From: Desulfovibrio sp. Marseille-P6017
GTDB taxonomy: Bacteria; Bacillota_A; Clostridia; Peptostreptococcales; Peptostreptococcaceae
Length of the DNA stretch: 64,000 bases
NCBI GenBank assembly: GCA_900604495.1
Contig: UWOR01000011.1
Coordinates: 32,949 to 96,948 of the forward strand
Direction of reading: 5' to 3'
Shown here: positions 7,995 to 18,482 of the stretch, one piece after another
Layout of the letters: every line of letters starts with the position of its first letter
Numbering within the stretch: the stretch's first letter is position 1
The notes under the pieces: generated by a model
Databases searched by the model: none
The model's input: the letters and a program-made list of their open reading frames with translations, nothing else
Told to the model about the DNA's origin: nothing
Program-made: the position numbers and the translations under genes

Positions 7995-8930
7995 ATGTTA
8001 AAATCAAGGAATTTAATCCAACCAGAAGACTTTTCTGTTGAGGAAATAGATGAAATATTAGAATTATCTCAAAAAATAATTGATAATCCGTCAAATTATT
8101 CCCGTATATGTGAAGGTAAATTAATGGCTACATTGTTTTATGAGCCATCAACAAGAACAAGATTAAGCTTTGAAGCAGCGATGAAAAGATTAGGTGGTCA
8201 AGTAATAGGTTTTTCTGAACCAAATTCATCATCAGTATCAAAAGGAGAATCTCTAGGAGATACAATGAAAACTGTATCAAACTATGTTGATTTAATAGTT
8301 ATGAGGCATCCTCAATTTGGAGCAGCAAATGAAGCTATAAAATATACTGAAGTACCTTTTATAAACGCGGGAGATGGAGGAAATCAACATCCAACTCAAA
8401 CACTTACCGATTTACTTACAATAAAGTCACTTAAAGGAAATTTAGAAAATCACACAATTGGTATATGCGGAGACTTAAAAAATGGAAGAACAGTACATTC
8501 TTTAGTTAAAGCAATGGCTAGATACAAAAATACAAAATTTGTATTTATAGCACCTAATGAACTTAAGATGCCTGATTATATAAAAGATGCTATAAAAGGA
8601 CATGAATACTATGAAACTAATAGCTTAGATGAAGTTATTGATAGATTAGACGTACTGTATATGACCAGAGTTCAACAAGAAAGATTTGAAGATAAAGCTG
8701 AGTATGAAAGATTAAAAGATTATTACATACTAAATGTACCAAAACTTAGTAATGCTAAAGAAGATATGTTAGTTATGCATCCATTACCAAGAGTAAATGA
8801 GATAGATACTGATGTAGATACTGATGAAAGAGCAGTTTATTTTAAGCAAGCTAAGTTTGGGATGTTTGTAAGAATGGCTTTGATAACAAAACTTTTAAAA
8901 TTGAATTTAGAGGTGAGCACAAATGAGTAA
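7995..8930 (+). CDS. pyrB: Aspartate carbamoyltransferase catalytic subunit
   Basis: PyrB joins carbamoyl phosphate to L-aspartate in the second step of UMP synthesis. The length of 311 residues is normal for the catalytic chain. The carbamoyl-phosphate loop [13 protein letters not shown] and the segments MRHPQFGAA and HPTQTLTDL are intact, as is the C-terminal [10 protein letters not shown], so this is PyrB rather than an ornithine transcarbamoylase. It opens the pyrBCKDE operon and its stop region overlaps pyrC by eight bases. No pyrI regulatory subunit gene follows, so allosteric control by CTP through PyrI is not expected from this locus. Confidence 0.96.
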   Translation: MLKSRNLIQPEDFSVEEIDEILELSQKIIDNPSNYSRICEGKLMATLFYEPSTRTRLSFEAAMKRLGGQVIGFSEPNSSSVSKGESLGDTMKTVSNYVDLIVMRHPQFGAANEAIKYTEVPFINAGDGGNQHPTQTLTDLLTIKSLKGNLENHTIGICGDLKNGRTVHSLVKAMARYKNTKFVFIAPNELKMPDYIKDAIKGHEYYETNSLDEVIDRLDVLYMTRVQQERFEDKAEYERLKDYYILNVPKLSNAKEDMLVMHPLPRVNEIDTDVDTDERAVYFKQAKFGMFVRMALITKLLKLNLEVSTNE

Positions 8931-10092
8931 CATATTATTTAGAAATGTTAGAATTGTAGATGTTAAAAAAGACTTTAAGGCGGATTTACTTGTATCGAAT
9001 GGAGTAATTTCAAAAATAGATCAAAAAATAGAAATAAAAAATGAGAGTGTAAATATAGTAGATGGAAATGGGTACGTATTAATGCCTTCTTTTATAGACT
9101 TACATACACACTTAAGAGACCCGGGGCTGACACATAAAGAAGACTTAGAAACAGGTCAAATGGCTGCTTTAAAAGGTGGATTTACAGTACTTTGTCCAAT
9201 GGCAAATACAAAGCCGGTTTGTGATAATAAAGAGGTCATGGAATATATACTTAATAAAGCAAAAGAATTAGATTTATGCGAAATAAAGCAAGTATGCGCA
9301 ATAACTAAAGATTTAGATGGTCAAGAAATGATAGATATAGCATCAATGAGAAAGTATACAGATTTATTCTCAGATGATGGATATACATTATTTAATGAAG
9401 AAATTATGAAAGAAACTTTAAGATTATCATCTCAATTGGACTTTAAAGTATTAACTCATTGTCAACCAGAGTATGAAATAGTACAAAGAGACTTAAAGAT
9501 GCTAAAGGAAGTTGGCGGAAACTTACATATATGCCATATAAGTTTAGAAGATACTTTAAATGAAATTAAAAAATATAAGAATGAAGGATATAAGTTTACT
9601 TGTGAAGTTGGTCCACACCATATATATGGTTATGGATTAGATTATAAAGTAAATCCAGCATTTGCTAAGGAAGAAGATATGAAATCTTTAATAGAGGGAA
9701 TTAAAGATGGATATATAGATATGATAGGAACAGACCATGCGCCTCACACTGAAGATGACAAAAAAGCAGGTTCTCCAGGGATATCTAATATAGAAGTAGC
9801 ATTTGCAATGGTTAATAAGGTATTTAAAGAAAATGAAATATCTTTAAATAAATTAAGTGAGATGATGAGTGCTAATCCTGCAAAACTTCTTGGATTAAAT
9901 CAAGGATTAATAGAAGAAGGATTAAAAGCAGATTTAGTTTTAATAGATGAAAATGAAGAAGATGTAATAGATACATCTAAGTTCGTATCTAAAGGTAAAA
10001 ACAATCCTTTCAATAATCAAAAGATTATAGGCAAAGTAATTATGACAATAAGAGATGGTAAAATAGCTTACAAAGTAGAGGGGGATATGTAA
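8923..10092 (+). CDS. pyrC: Dihydroorotase
   Basis: PyrC cyclises N-carbamoyl-aspartate to dihydroorotate. This 389-residue amidohydrolase shows the metal-binding [10 protein letters not shown] near residues 59-68, a mid-chain TH/HIS histidine pair ([14 protein letters not shown]) and the catalytic GTDHAPH. It is of the larger, PyrC class I type found in Gram-positives. It overlaps pyrB by eight bases, and its stop codon shares a base with the pyrK start (TAATG), showing tight translational coupling. Confidence 0.94.
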   Translation: MSNILFRNVRIVDVKKDFKADLLVSNGVISKIDQKIEIKNESVNIVDGNGYVLMPSFIDLHTHLRDPGLTHKEDLETGQMAALKGGFTVLCPMANTKPVCDNKEVMEYILNKAKELDLCEIKQVCAITKDLDGQEMIDIASMRKYTDLFSDDGYTLFNEEIMKETLRLSSQLDFKVLTHCQPEYEIVQRDLKMLKEVGGNLHICHISLEDTLNEIKKYKNEGYKFTCEVGPHHIYGYGLDYKVNPAFAKEEDMKSLIEGIKDGYIDMIGTDHAPHTEDDKKAGSPGISNIEVAFAMVNKVFKENEISLNKLSEMMSANPAKLLGLNQGLIEEGLKADLVLIDENEEDVIDTSKFVSKGKNNPFNNQKIIGKVIMTIRDGKIAYKVEGDM

Positions 10093-10778
10093 TGTATAAA
10101 GTTCTAGAAAATAGATATGTAGGGGAAGATATGTATCTAATGAGAGTGGAAGGCAACTTTAAAGGAGAAATGGGTCAATTCTATATGCTAAGAGCTTGGG
10201 ACACATATCCACTTTTATCAAGACCAATAAGTATACATGATATAGATGATAATAGTATAAGTTTCTTATATAAGGTATTTGGAGAGGGTACTGAAATTTT
10301 AAGTAGGTTAAGAGAAGGAGATACTATAAAGTTAGAGGGTCCATATGGGAATGGTTATAGAAAGGTTGAAGGAAAGGTAGCTCTAGTAGGAGGCGGAATC
10401 GGAGTAGCCCCATTATATTTAGTTGCTAAAAATATAGAAAACTGTGATGCTTACCTTGGATTTAGAAAAGAAGGAGTACTAATAGATAAGTATAAAGAAT
10501 TATGCAAAGAAGTACATATAGCTACAGGTAATACTTTTGTAACAGATATATTAGATGTAGAAAAATATGACTATATATTAACTTGTGGACCAACACCGAT
10601 GATGGAAAAAATAGTTGATATGACACAAGGAACAAACACAAAGATAATGGTATCTTTAGAAAATCATATGGCATGTGGAGTAGGAGCTTGTTTAGTTTGT
10701 ACTTGTAAAACTCAATTTGGAAATAAAAAGACTTGTAAAGATGGACCAGTATTTTGGGGAGAGGACGTGATTTTCTAA
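10092..10778 (+). CDS. pyrK: Dihydroorotate dehydrogenase B electron-transfer subunit
   Basis: PyrK is the FAD and [2Fe-2S] subunit that lets PyrD type 1B reduce NAD+. The 228-residue protein has the FAD motif RPISI, the NAD-binding [10 protein letters not shown] (about residues 97-106), and a C-terminal cysteine set [13 protein letters not shown] plus a later Cys for the 2Fe-2S cluster. The next gene is pyrD, as expected for the heterotetrameric enzyme. Confidence 0.95.
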   Translation: MYKVLENRYVGEDMYLMRVEGNFKGEMGQFYMLRAWDTYPLLSRPISIHDIDDNSISFLYKVFGEGTEILSRLREGDTIKLEGPYGNGYRKVEGKVALVGGGIGVAPLYLVAKNIENCDAYLGFRKEGVLIDKYKELCKEVHIATGNTFVTDILDVEKYDYILTCGPTPMMEKIVDMTQGTNTKIMVSLENHMACGVGACLVCTCKTQFGNKKTCKDGPVFWGEDVIF

Positions 10779-11680
10779 TGGCTAATTTAAATGTTAAGTT
10801 TGGAAATATAGACTTTAAAAATCCAGTAGTTATGGCATCAGGAACTTTTGGATTTGGAAAAGAATATAACGAAATTTATGATATACAAAAGCTAGGTGGA
10901 GTAAGTAGCAAGGGACTTACATTAAATAAAAGATCTGGAAATGAAGGTATGAGAGTTTGTGAAACGCAATCAGGAATGATGAATAGTGTTGGACTTGAAA
11001 ACCCAGGAGTACAAGGTTTTATAGATAATGAATTACAATTTTTTAAGAATTTAGATTTTGTAAGAATTGCCAATGTGGGTGGCGGAACATTAGAAGATTA
11101 CATAGAAGGCGTTAAATTATTAAATGATCAACCAATAGATATGATAGAGCTTAATATATCTTGCCCAAATGTAAAAGCAGGAGGAATGGCTTTTGGTATA
11201 AAAAATGAAGTAGCAAGAGAAGTAGTAAGAGAAGTAAGGAAGGTTACAGATTTACCATTAGTAGTGAAATTATCGCCAAATGCGGAAGATATAGTTGGTA
11301 TGGCTAAAGTATGTGAAGAAGAAGGTGCTGATGGAATATCTTTAGTAAATACTTTTAAAGCAATGGCAATTGATATAAATAAAAGGAAGCCTGTTTTTGA
11401 AAATGTATATGCAGGATTATCTGGACCTGCTATAAAGCCAATAGCGCTTAGAATGGTTCATGAAGTTTGTAATGCTGTAAATATACCAGTAATGGGAATG
11501 GGTGGAATAACAACATGGCAAGATGCTATAGAGTTTATTATGGCAGGAGCAACATGCATACAAGTTGGAACTGCAAACTTTATTAATCCTAAGATAGGAC
11601 TTGATATAATAGCTGGAATAGAAAGTTATATGGAAAGAGAAGGAATAAAAAATTTAGACGAAATAAGAGGAATATTATAA
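10778..11680 (+). CDS. pyrD: Dihydroorotate dehydrogenase 1B catalytic subunit
   Basis: PyrD oxidises dihydroorotate to orotate with FMN and passes electrons to PyrK. The start chosen is the ATG at 10778, overlapping the pyrK stop by one base, with GGGGAGAGG upstream. An in-frame TTG at 10754 lies inside pyrK and would add eight non-conserved residues. The resulting 300 residues match the 1B family. Visible motifs are [13 protein letters not shown] at the N-terminus, the active-site cysteine in [11 protein letters not shown], and the FMN phosphate-binding region MGGITTW and [11 protein letters not shown]. Confidence 0.95.
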   Translation: MANLNVKFGNIDFKNPVVMASGTFGFGKEYNEIYDIQKLGGVSSKGLTLNKRSGNEGMRVCETQSGMMNSVGLENPGVQGFIDNELQFFKNLDFVRIANVGGGTLEDYIEGVKLLNDQPIDMIELNISCPNVKAGGMAFGIKNEVAREVVREVRKVTDLPLVVKLSPNAEDIVGMAKVCEEEGADGISLVNTFKAMAIDINKRKPVFENVYAGLSGPAIKPIALRMVHEVCNAVNIPVMGMGGITTWQDAIEFIMAGATCIQVGTANFINPKIGLDIIAGIESYMEREGIKNLDEIRGIL

Positions 11681-11722
11681 AAATTAAAATAAATAGACAA
11701 TAAAAAATTGGAGGAAAGAATT

Positions 11723-12319
11723 ATGAATATAGTTGAAAATAAAGTGGATGTAGTAGAAATATTAAAGAAAAGTGATGCATTATTAGAAGGTCATTTCTTA
11801 TTATCTTCTGGAAAGCATAGTAATAGATATGTGCAGTGTGCAAAGGTATTAAGATTTCCAAAGTACGCAGAAGAAGTTTTAAGTACAGTTGTTGAGCAAA
11901 TAAAAGATTTAGATATAGATTTAGTAGTTGGACCAGCTATGGGTGGAGTAATAGTTTCTTATGAATTAGGAAGACAATTAAACAAAGAAACAGTGTTTAC
12001 TGAAAGAAAAGATGGTGTAATGGAATTAAGAAGAGGATTTGAAGTTAAGCCAGGAGCTAAAATAATAATAGCTGAAGATGTAGTTACAACAGGTAAATCA
12101 ACTATAGAAACTAAAGAAGCATTAGAAAAATTAGGTGGAGAAGTTATTGGAGTTGCTTGTATAGCAAACAGAACTTCTAAAGATATAGGAATGCCTATAT
12201 ATAGTGCTATAAAGCTTGAAATAGAGGTACATGATTCTGATAAGTGTCCTTTATGTAAAGAAGGAAAGATAGAATTAGTTAAACCAGGAAGTAGAGAATT
12301 TAAAGAAATAGGAATGTAA
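11723..12319 (+). CDS. pyrE: Orotate phosphoribosyltransferase
   Basis: PyrE converts orotate and PRPP to OMP. The start is the ATG at 11723 with GGAGGAAAG seven bases upstream, giving 198 residues. A TTG fifteen bases earlier overlaps the ribosome-binding site and is unlikely. The PRPP-binding motif [13 protein letters not shown] appears here as [13 protein letters not shown] at about residues 117-129. A C-terminal extension with CPLCKEG is typical of one clostridial/archaeal PyrE group. pyrE ends the operon. pyrF, carA and carB are not present here. Confidence 0.95.
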   Translation: MNIVENKVDVVEILKKSDALLEGHFLLSSGKHSNRYVQCAKVLRFPKYAEEVLSTVVEQIKDLDIDLVVGPAMGGVIVSYELGRQLNKETVFTERKDGVMELRRGFEVKPGAKIIIAEDVVTTGKSTIETKEALEKLGGEVIGVACIANRTSKDIGMPIYSAIKLEIEVHDSDKCPLCKEGKIELVKPGSREFKEIGM

Positions 12320-12333
12320 TTATTAATAAAATA

Positions 12334-12370
12334 AAAACCTAATGATATTACTATCATTAGGTTTTTATTT
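12334..12370. terminator. Bidirectional terminator between pyrE and the LysR gene
   Basis: AACCTAATGATA pairs perfectly with TATCATTAGGTT around a four-base loop, with A and T runs on either side, so it can serve both converging genes. Confidence 0.88.
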
Positions 12371-12380
12371 TATTAATAAT

Positions 12381-13280
12381 TTATTCTAATGTTGTTGAAT
12401 ATAACTTTAATTCTCTTAAAAAAATATGGGCTGCTTCAGAAACATTTACATCTTTAGGTAAAATATATGAAAAATTACGTGTGAATGTGTTATCTAATGT
12501 TATAGTCGATATTTCATTATTTTCAACTGCGGGGTTAGCTATAAACTTAGAAATTATGCTTATTCCTAATTTATTTTTTATGGATTCTTTAACCGCATAG
12601 TTACTTCCTACAACCATGATACTTTTAGGTAGTATTTTATATTTACTTAAAAATAAATCTAGATAGTCTCTAGTACCAGACCCATTTTCTCTAACAATCC
12701 ATTTTTTATTTTGAAGGCTAGAGAATAAAAAGTTATCTTCTGTTAAATCGGATTCAAAAGGTAATGCTAGGGTTAATTTATCTTTTAAAAAATATCCTTT
12801 ATTGAAGTTAGAATCATTTAAATTACCTTCTATTAAGCCGATATCTAAAATAAAGTTTCTTATATCAGAACATACAGCAGAAGTATTCTCTGTGAAAATT
12901 TCTACATTTATATCAGGATATTTCTCTGAAAAAATAGATAAAAATTTAGGTAAAATATAATCTCCTATTGTAGAACTAGCCCCAATTTTTAAAGTACCTG
13001 TAATTGTAGTGGAATTATTACTAATTTCTTTATATGTAACATCCATTAAATTTAGTACTTCCTTAGCTCTCTTATATAAAATATACCCTTTCTCAGTTAT
13101 GAAAATGTTTTTCTGCTTAACAGATCTATTTATTAAAGTTGTTCCAAAAAAAGTTTCTAAATTTTTTATATGAGTACTTACTGTTGGTTGAGATAGATTT
13201 AGATGATTTCCAGCCTTAGTGAAATTTTTAAAATCTACCACAGCGATAAATGTTTTTAATTCTTCAAACAAATTTAACAA
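12381..13280 (-). CDS. LysR family transcriptional regulator
   Basis: This is a 299-residue DNA-binding regulator. Residues 1-60 form the LysR winged helix (FIAVVDFKNFTKAGNHLNLSQPTVSTHIKNLE is split across the HTH), and residues 90-295 form the periplasmic-binding-like effector domain. It is transcribed divergently from the YeiH-type exporter gene across a 187-base gap. This arrangement usually means the LysR protein controls that neighbour. The effector is unknown; sulfur compounds are a guess based on the YeiH family name. Confidence 0.92.
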   Translation of the reverse strand: MLNLFEELKTFIAVVDFKNFTKAGNHLNLSQPTVSTHIKNLETFFGTTLINRSVKQKNIFITEKGYILYKRAKEVLNLMDVTYKEISNNSTTITGTLKIGASSTIGDYILPKFLSIFSEKYPDINVEIFTENTSAVCSDIRNFILDIGLIEGNLNDSNFNKGYFLKDKLTLALPFESDLTEDNFLFSSLQNKKWIVRENGSGTRDYLDLFLSKYKILPKSIMVVGSNYAVKESIKNKLGISIISKFIANPAVENNEISTITLDNTFTRNFSYILPKDVNVSEAAHIFLRELKLYSTTLE

Positions 13281-13331
13281 CTCCTACTGTATTAAATATT
13301 TTTATGTTTATATAAAAGTATTGACTATTAT

Positions 13332-13406
13332 AACCACATATAAGTATACACTAATCATAGGAAAAATCAATGGTATATATTAAGTATATTTATTTTACTT
13401 ATGGTT
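13332..13406. promoter_or_regulatory. Inverted repeat between the divergent LysR and yeiH-like genes
   Basis: AACCA-CATA-TAAGTA at 13332-13346 and TACTTATGGTT at 13396-13406 are inverted copies of AACCATAAGTA, the first with a four-base insertion. They flank the middle of the divergent promoter region, a position expected for LysR regulator sites. No binding evidence is available. Confidence 0.35.
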
Positions 13407-13467
13407 AATATAATTATATACTATCGAAGAAGGTAAAATTCAAATATAAATAGAAAGGATTAATAAT

Positions 13468-14499
13468 ATGTCAAGAGAACATAAAGGATTTACAAAAGCA
13501 ATAAGTGATATATTACCAGGATTTATAGTTTCATTATTAGTAGCTTTGATAAGTATGTTTCTTGCAAAATTTGTTTCTAATTTAGGAGCTGCATCTATAG
13601 CAATATTTCTAGGGATGTTTGTTGGGAATGTATTTTTAAATCAAGATATATTTCAAAAAGGATATAAATTTTCTGAAACTGATTTATTATCGTATTCAAT
13701 AGTATTATTAGGAGCAACATTAAGTATTAGTACAATTTCAGACATAGGATTTTCAGGAATTTTATTTATAATTTTACAAATGTCAATAACCTTAATAGGA
13801 GTTATATATATAGGAAATAAACTAGGTTTTTCAAAAAACTTTTCATATTTAATGGCAAGTGGTAATGCGGTTTGTGGTTCATCTGCTATAGCTGCAACAG
13901 CACCTGTAATTGATGCTGATGATAGAGAAAAAGGAATAGCTGTAACTATAGTAAATGTTACTGGAATAGTATTAATGTTCTTACTTCCTCTTTTAACTCA
14001 ACTTTTATATAAAAATAACATTACGCAAACATCTGGAATGATAGGTGGAATACTACAATCTGTAGGTCAGGTTGTAGCAAGTGGAGCAATGGTAAGTGAA
14101 CATGTAAAAGATATGTCTATGATATTCAAAATAGTACGTATAATATTTTTAGTAGTAGTTGTATTTGCATTAGGACATTTAAAACATAAGTCTAATAAGG
14201 AGATTTTAGAAGAAGAAGTCGATGATATAGAGAGAGGAAAAATAAAAGTACCATGGTATGTAATAGGATTCTTTATAACATGTGCTTTATTCTCTTTACA
14301 CATAATAAGTCCTCAAGTATCTCTATTAGCTAAGAATATAAGTAATAAACTTGAAATAATAGCATTAGCGGCTATTGGGCTAAGAGTTAATATAAGAGAT
14401 TTAATTCAACAAGGTAAAGCAGCTACGATATATGCAGTATCTGTAGGTACTTTACAAATTATTTCAGCAATAATATTAATCGCTTTATTAATCAGATAA
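13468..14499 (+). CDS. YeiH/UPF0324 family putative sulfate exporter
   Basis: This is a 343-residue polytopic membrane protein with about ten hydrophobic segments. Family hallmarks are GAASIAIFLGMFVGN, the glycine-rich MASGNAVCGSSAIAA (about residues 130-144) and the C-terminal LAAIGLRVNIRDL. The family is annotated as putative sulfate exporters, but transport substrate evidence is thin. A hydrophilic loop rich in Lys and Glu lies near residues 235-265. It is divergent from a LysR gene that probably regulates it and ends in a strong shared terminator. Confidence 0.88.
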   Translation: MSREHKGFTKAISDILPGFIVSLLVALISMFLAKFVSNLGAASIAIFLGMFVGNVFLNQDIFQKGYKFSETDLLSYSIVLLGATLSISTISDIGFSGILFIILQMSITLIGVIYIGNKLGFSKNFSYLMASGNAVCGSSAIAATAPVIDADDREKGIAVTIVNVTGIVLMFLLPLLTQLLYKNNITQTSGMIGGILQSVGQVVASGAMVSEHVKDMSMIFKIVRIIFLVVVVFALGHLKHKSNKEILEEEVDDIERGKIKVPWYVIGFFITCALFSLHIISPQVSLLAKNISNKLEIIALAAIGLRVNIRDLIQQGKAATIYAVSVGTLQIISAIILIALLIR

Positions 14500-14573
14500 A
14501 TAATTATATAAATAAAAAAGATGCTTAAAAAGCATCTTTTTATTTATATAATTATTTATAAAAAGTAATTTAA
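14498..14573. terminator. Long bidirectional terminator between yeiH-like and kinase genes
   Basis: GATGCTT and AAGCATC form the core, and the dyad continues outward through AAAAA/TTTTT and TAAATAATTATATAAAT/ATTTATATAATTATTTA. This gives about 29 paired bases per arm with one bulged A. It lies between convergent genes. Confidence 0.85.
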
Positions 14574-14576
14574 AAA

Positions 14577-15230
14577 TTATATTCCTAATGTTTCTTTTAT
14601 TTTACTGCATAGCATGTCAAGATGTTCTGGATTATTTATTAAATCAACTTCATTTATATTTACATATAAAACAGGAGATTGATCGTATTCAGCTATCCAT
14701 TTTTCATATCTATTATGAAGATTTGACCAATATTCTAAGTCAACAGCTTTTTCCATATCACGTCCTCTAAGATTTATTCTATCTATTATAGTATCTAAAG
14801 AACCGTCTAAGTAGATCATTAAATCAGGCTTTTTTAGATATGGAACCATATCATTGAATAAGTCCCTGTAAGTTATATAGTCTCTTTTAGTCATTTTTTT
14901 ATTATCATATAAGTTTCTAGCAAATATTTCAACATCTTCGTATATACTTCTATCTTGTATATTATTTAGTCCGTTAGTATGAATCTCTTTTTGTTGTTTA
15001 AACCTCTGAGCTAAGAAATAAAGTTGAAGATGAAACCCCCACTCCTCTTGATTCTGGTAAAAATCTTCTAAGTATGGATTACCATCAACTTTTTCAAAGT
15101 GAGTTTCAAAACCTAGTTTTTCTCCCACTAATTTTGTTAAAGTTGATTTTCCAGCACCTACATTTCCTGCTACAGTTATAAACTTATCTCTACTAGCGGG
15201 AGTATTACTTTGGTTTATTAATTTAAACAT
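14577..15230 (-). CDS. Deoxynucleoside kinase (dGK/dCK family), second of a tandem pair
   Basis: This 217-residue salvage enzyme phosphorylates a deoxynucleoside to its monophosphate. The P-loop GNVGAGKST is at about residues 23-31. The ERS-like motif is QDRSIYED, and the lid region carries RGRDME. The upstream kinase gene overlaps it by eight bases, so the pair is an operon, like the deoxyadenosine/deoxycytidine and deoxyguanosine kinase pair of Bacillus. Which base each enzyme prefers cannot be told from sequence. Confidence 0.9.
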   Translation of the reverse strand: MFKLINQSNTPASRDKFITVAGNVGAGKSTLTKLVGEKLGFETHFEKVDGNPYLEDFYQNQEEWGFHLQLYFLAQRFKQQKEIHTNGLNNIQDRSIYEDVEIFARNLYDNKKMTKRDYITYRDLFNDMVPYLKKPDLMIYLDGSLDTIIDRINLRGRDMEKAVDLEYWSNLHNRYEKWIAEYDQSPVLYVNINEVDLINNPEHLDMLCSKIKETLGI

Positions 15231-15885
15231 GTTGCTGTCCTCCTAAAGTTGTCATTGCTTTTGTTACTTTGTCTATTATGAAATTTCTGTCTTTCTCATT
15301 ATTTAAGAAATCTAAATTAGAATTATCTATTTCTATGATTATAGGTTCTTTTCCCATAAAATTATGTTTTATAGATAGGGGGTTAAAATAATATTTATAC
15401 TCAGATCTTAACTCATCGATATAATTTCTATCCATTTGTCTTTCAAAACTTCTATCTCTCATAGCAATTCTTTTCATCAACACATCTGTATCAGAATTCA
15501 AGTATACGATTATATCTGGTTGAGGTAAATCATTAACAAAAGTATTGTACACTTGTTTATATCTATGAAATTGCATTTTATCAAGTGTTAAACCTGCAAA
15601 TATAAGATTTTTTATTATATGATAATCACTTACAACACCAATATGGTTGCTTAAAAGCTCTTTTTCTGTGTCTTCTAATTGTTTTACTCTATTAAATAAA
15701 AAGAATGCTTCTGTTTGTAAAGCATAACCTTTTATATCTGTATAAAACTTTGATAAAAAAGGATTTTCTTCAACTATTTCTCTTAAAAGAGTATAATTGA
15801 AGTGTTCATTAAGGATTGTTGCAAGAGTAGTTTTACCTACTCCAATAGGACCCTCTATAGCAATAAAAATACCTCTATCGTTCAT
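15223..15885 (-). CDS. Deoxynucleoside kinase (dGK/dCK family), first of a tandem pair
   Basis: This 220-residue paralogue of the downstream kinase has P-loop GPIGVGKTT at residues 12-20. Where its neighbour has DRSIYED it has SDYHIIKN, which resembles the deoxyguanosine kinase branch, and the lid carries RDRSFERQ. The two probably form a salvage pair, possibly heteromeric as reported for Lactobacillus deoxynucleoside kinases. The start is ATG at 15883-15885 with GAAGGTGA upstream on the minus strand. Confidence 0.88.
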   Translation of the reverse strand: MNDRGIFIAIEGPIGVGKTTLATILNEHFNYTLLREIVEENPFLSKFYTDIKGYALQTEAFFLFNRVKQLEDTEKELLSNHIGVVSDYHIIKNLIFAGLTLDKMQFHRYKQVYNTFVNDLPQPDIIVYLNSDTDVLMKRIAMRDRSFERQMDRNYIDELRSEYKYYFNPLSIKHNFMGKEPIIIEIDNSNLDFLNNEKDRNFIIDKVTKAMTTLGGQQHV

Positions 15886-16064
15886 ATAAGTTCACCTTCT
15901 ACTGATTAATGTCTAGTGTATTTTATCAAAAAATTTTAATTAATTCTACTCTAGATTTTTAGAACTAAGTTTGTATATGATAAAAAGATTATTTAAATTA
16001 ATTGCATAATGGGTAAATTAAGTCTATAAACAAACGTAAAAATAACAAATAAGGAGAAAAAATA

Positions 16065-16940
16065 ATGAATGTATATGAAAAAGAAAACTCAGTTGTATTA
16101 GAAGGAATCACAGATTTTGATCCTAAGCATATATTTGAATGTGGTCAATGTTTTAGATGGCATAGACAAGATGATGATTCTTATACAGGTGTAGCAAAAG
16201 GAAAAATATTAAATGTAAAAAGAGAAGGAAATATTGTTTATTTAAATAATACTAATTTAGAGGACTTTAATAACATTTGGTTTAATTACTTTGATTTAGA
16301 AAGAAATTATACAGAGATAAAAAACACATTGAGAAGTATGGATGAATATTTAGATAAAGCAAGTGATTTTGGATGGGGAATAAGGATACTTCAGCAAGAT
16401 GGATGGGAAATGCTTATATCATTTATAATTTCGTCAAATAATAGAATACCAATGATTCAAAGAGCAATAGAAAATTTATCAGAGAGATTTGGAGAGTATA
16501 TAGGGGAGTATAATGGAAAAAAATATTACTCGTTTCCAACTCCTGAACAATTAAATAAGGCATCGCAAGAAGAAATAAGAGCCTGTCAAACTGGATTTAG
16601 AGATAAGTATATAAAAAGCACAACTCAAAGAGTTGTTGAGGACAATGATAATGTGGGTGAATATACTAAATTAAGTACGGATGAATGTTTAAAAGAGTTA
16701 TTGAAATTTAATGGTGTAGGACCTAAAGTCGGTGATTGTATAGCATTATTTGGGATGAGAAAATATGATACATTCCCTGTTGATGTTTGGGTAAAAAGAG
16801 TAATGCAAGAATTTTATGTTACAGAAGATATGAGTTTACCAAAAATAAGAGCATATGCTATTGATAAGTTTGGAGATTTAGCTGGGTTCGCACAACAATA
16901 TCTATTCTACTATGCTAGAGAGTTGGGTATAGGTAGATAG
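16065..16940 (+). CDS. ogg: 8-oxoguanine DNA glycosylase, OGG1-like HhH-GPD protein
   Basis: This 291-residue base-excision repair enzyme removes oxidised guanine and probably nicks the strand. The N-terminal OGG domain has FECGQCFRW. The helix-hairpin-helix is FNGVGPKVGDC with the catalytic lysine at residue 221, and the conserved aspartate is Asp240 in FPVDVWV. These match OGG1 positions GVGTKVADC and VPVDVH. The start is ATG behind AAGGAGAAA. cls starts 17 bases downstream, so the two may be co-transcribed. Confidence 0.93.
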   Translation: MNVYEKENSVVLEGITDFDPKHIFECGQCFRWHRQDDDSYTGVAKGKILNVKREGNIVYLNNTNLEDFNNIWFNYFDLERNYTEIKNTLRSMDEYLDKASDFGWGIRILQQDGWEMLISFIISSNNRIPMIQRAIENLSERFGEYIGEYNGKKYYSFPTPEQLNKASQEEIRACQTGFRDKYIKSTTQRVVEDNDNVGEYTKLSTDECLKELLKFNGVGPKVGDCIALFGMRKYDTFPVDVWVKRVMQEFYVTEDMSLPKIRAYAIDKFGDLAGFAQQYLFYYARELGIGR

Positions 16941-16957
16941 TCTAATAGGGAGGGAAT

Positions 16958-18448
16958 ATGGATATTGTACAAGGTTTAATATTAGGATTTTTAATTTTAT
17001 CCTATATATCAGGGACCATAATATCAATGACAATATTACTTGAAAATAGAGACCCTTCTAAAACTGTAACTTGGCTATTGATATTTATTTTACTACCAGG
17101 GATAGGTTTAATTATTTACGCTGTTTTTGGAAGAAATTTAAGGAAAATAAAGATATTTAAAACCCAAGAGTTAGCTAGTAATATGAAGGAAGAGAAACTA
17201 TTTAAAAATATAGAAGAAATAAATAAATTAATAGAGTTAGAACAAGATACCATTAGCATAAGCAAATTCTTAAAAGATAATGAAGAGGACAACGCACGTC
17301 TAAAAATAATAAGTTTATTACTAAATACAGGTATGTTTCCTTTCACTACAAACAATAAAGTAGATATATTTATAGATGGAAATGAAAAGTTTAAAAATCT
17401 TTTGGATGATATAAGTAAAGCTAATAATCATATACATTTAGAATACTTTATTATAAAAGATAGTGAAATAGGTCAAAAAATAAAACAACTATTAATAAAA
17501 AAAGCTAAAGAAAATGTTAAAGTTAGAATTTTATATGATGATGTAGGGTGTTGGAGATTTTGGTTTCATAGAAAATTTTTTAATGAGATGAAGTCTTATG
17601 GTATAGAGATTGTACCATTTTTACCTACTAAGTTTCCTATTATAGGAGGTAAATTAAATTATAGGAACCATAGGAAGATAGCTGTTATAGATGGGAAAAT
17701 AGGATATACAGGAGGAGTAAACATAGGCGATGAATATATGGGTAAAAACAAAAAGTTTGGATATTGGAGAGATACTCATATTAGAATAGAAGGAACATCT
17801 GTATATATGTTGCAAATGACATTTTTAATTGATTGGTATTACAATACAAAAGAAGTTTTATTAGATAAAGAATATTTTCCTAAGTTAAGTGAATGTGGAA
17901 ATTCTATGATACAAGTTGTAGCAAGTGGTCCAGATAGTGATTGGGAGGCTATACACTATGCATATTTTTTAGGTATATGCCAAGCTAAAAAAAGCATATA
18001 CATTGAAACACCATATTTTATACCAGATGAAAGTATATTAAGAGCTTTAAAGAGCGCTGCATTAAGTGGAGTAGATGTTAGAATTATATTCCCTAAAATA
18101 GTAGATCATAAAATAGTTAATACAGCTTCTTATTCATACTTTGATGACATCCTGAAATCTGGAGGAAAAGTATATTTATATAATAAAGGATTCATTCATT
18201 CGAAAGTCATTATTATAGATGATATTATAGCATCTACAGGTTCTGCTAATATGGATCTAAGAAGTTTCATGTTAAATTTTGAGATAAATGCATTTATATA
18301 TGATCAAACTGTTATTAAATTAATGAAGGATGACTTCTTTGAGGATATGAAAAACAGTGAAGAAATAAATATAGATGAATTTAAAAATAGAAGTATAGTT
18401 AAAAAGTCTAAAGAATCTATAGCTAGATTGTTTTCTCCAATATTATAA
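16958..18448 (+). CDS. cls: Cardiolipin synthase
   Basis: This membrane enzyme condenses two phosphatidylglycerols into cardiolipin. The 496 residues are standard. Two N-terminal membrane helices (about 4-28 and 36-58) precede two phospholipase D motifs: HRKIAVIDG with His238, Lys240 and Asp245, and HSKVIIIDD with His414, Lys416 and Asp421. Both end in the GSANMD/GGVN-type signature. The start is ATG at 16958 with AGGGAGGG upstream. Confidence 0.95.
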   Translation: MDIVQGLILGFLILSYISGTIISMTILLENRDPSKTVTWLLIFILLPGIGLIIYAVFGRNLRKIKIFKTQELASNMKEEKLFKNIEEINKLIELEQDTISISKFLKDNEEDNARLKIISLLLNTGMFPFTTNNKVDIFIDGNEKFKNLLDDISKANNHIHLEYFIIKDSEIGQKIKQLLIKKAKENVKVRILYDDVGCWRFWFHRKFFNEMKSYGIEIVPFLPTKFPIIGGKLNYRNHRKIAVIDGKIGYTGGVNIGDEYMGKNKKFGYWRDTHIRIEGTSVYMLQMTFLIDWYYNTKEVLLDKEYFPKLSECGNSMIQVVASGPDSDWEAIHYAYFLGICQAKKSIYIETPYFIPDESILRALKSAALSGVDVRIIFPKIVDHKIVNTASYSYFDDILKSGGKVYLYNKGFIHSKVIIIDDIIASTGSANMDLRSFMLNFEINAFIYDQTVIKLMKDDFFEDMKNSEEINIDEFKNRSIVKKSKESIARLFSPIL

Positions 18449-18482
18449 TATTCTAACATTAATGCATTTTAAAGGGGGAATT

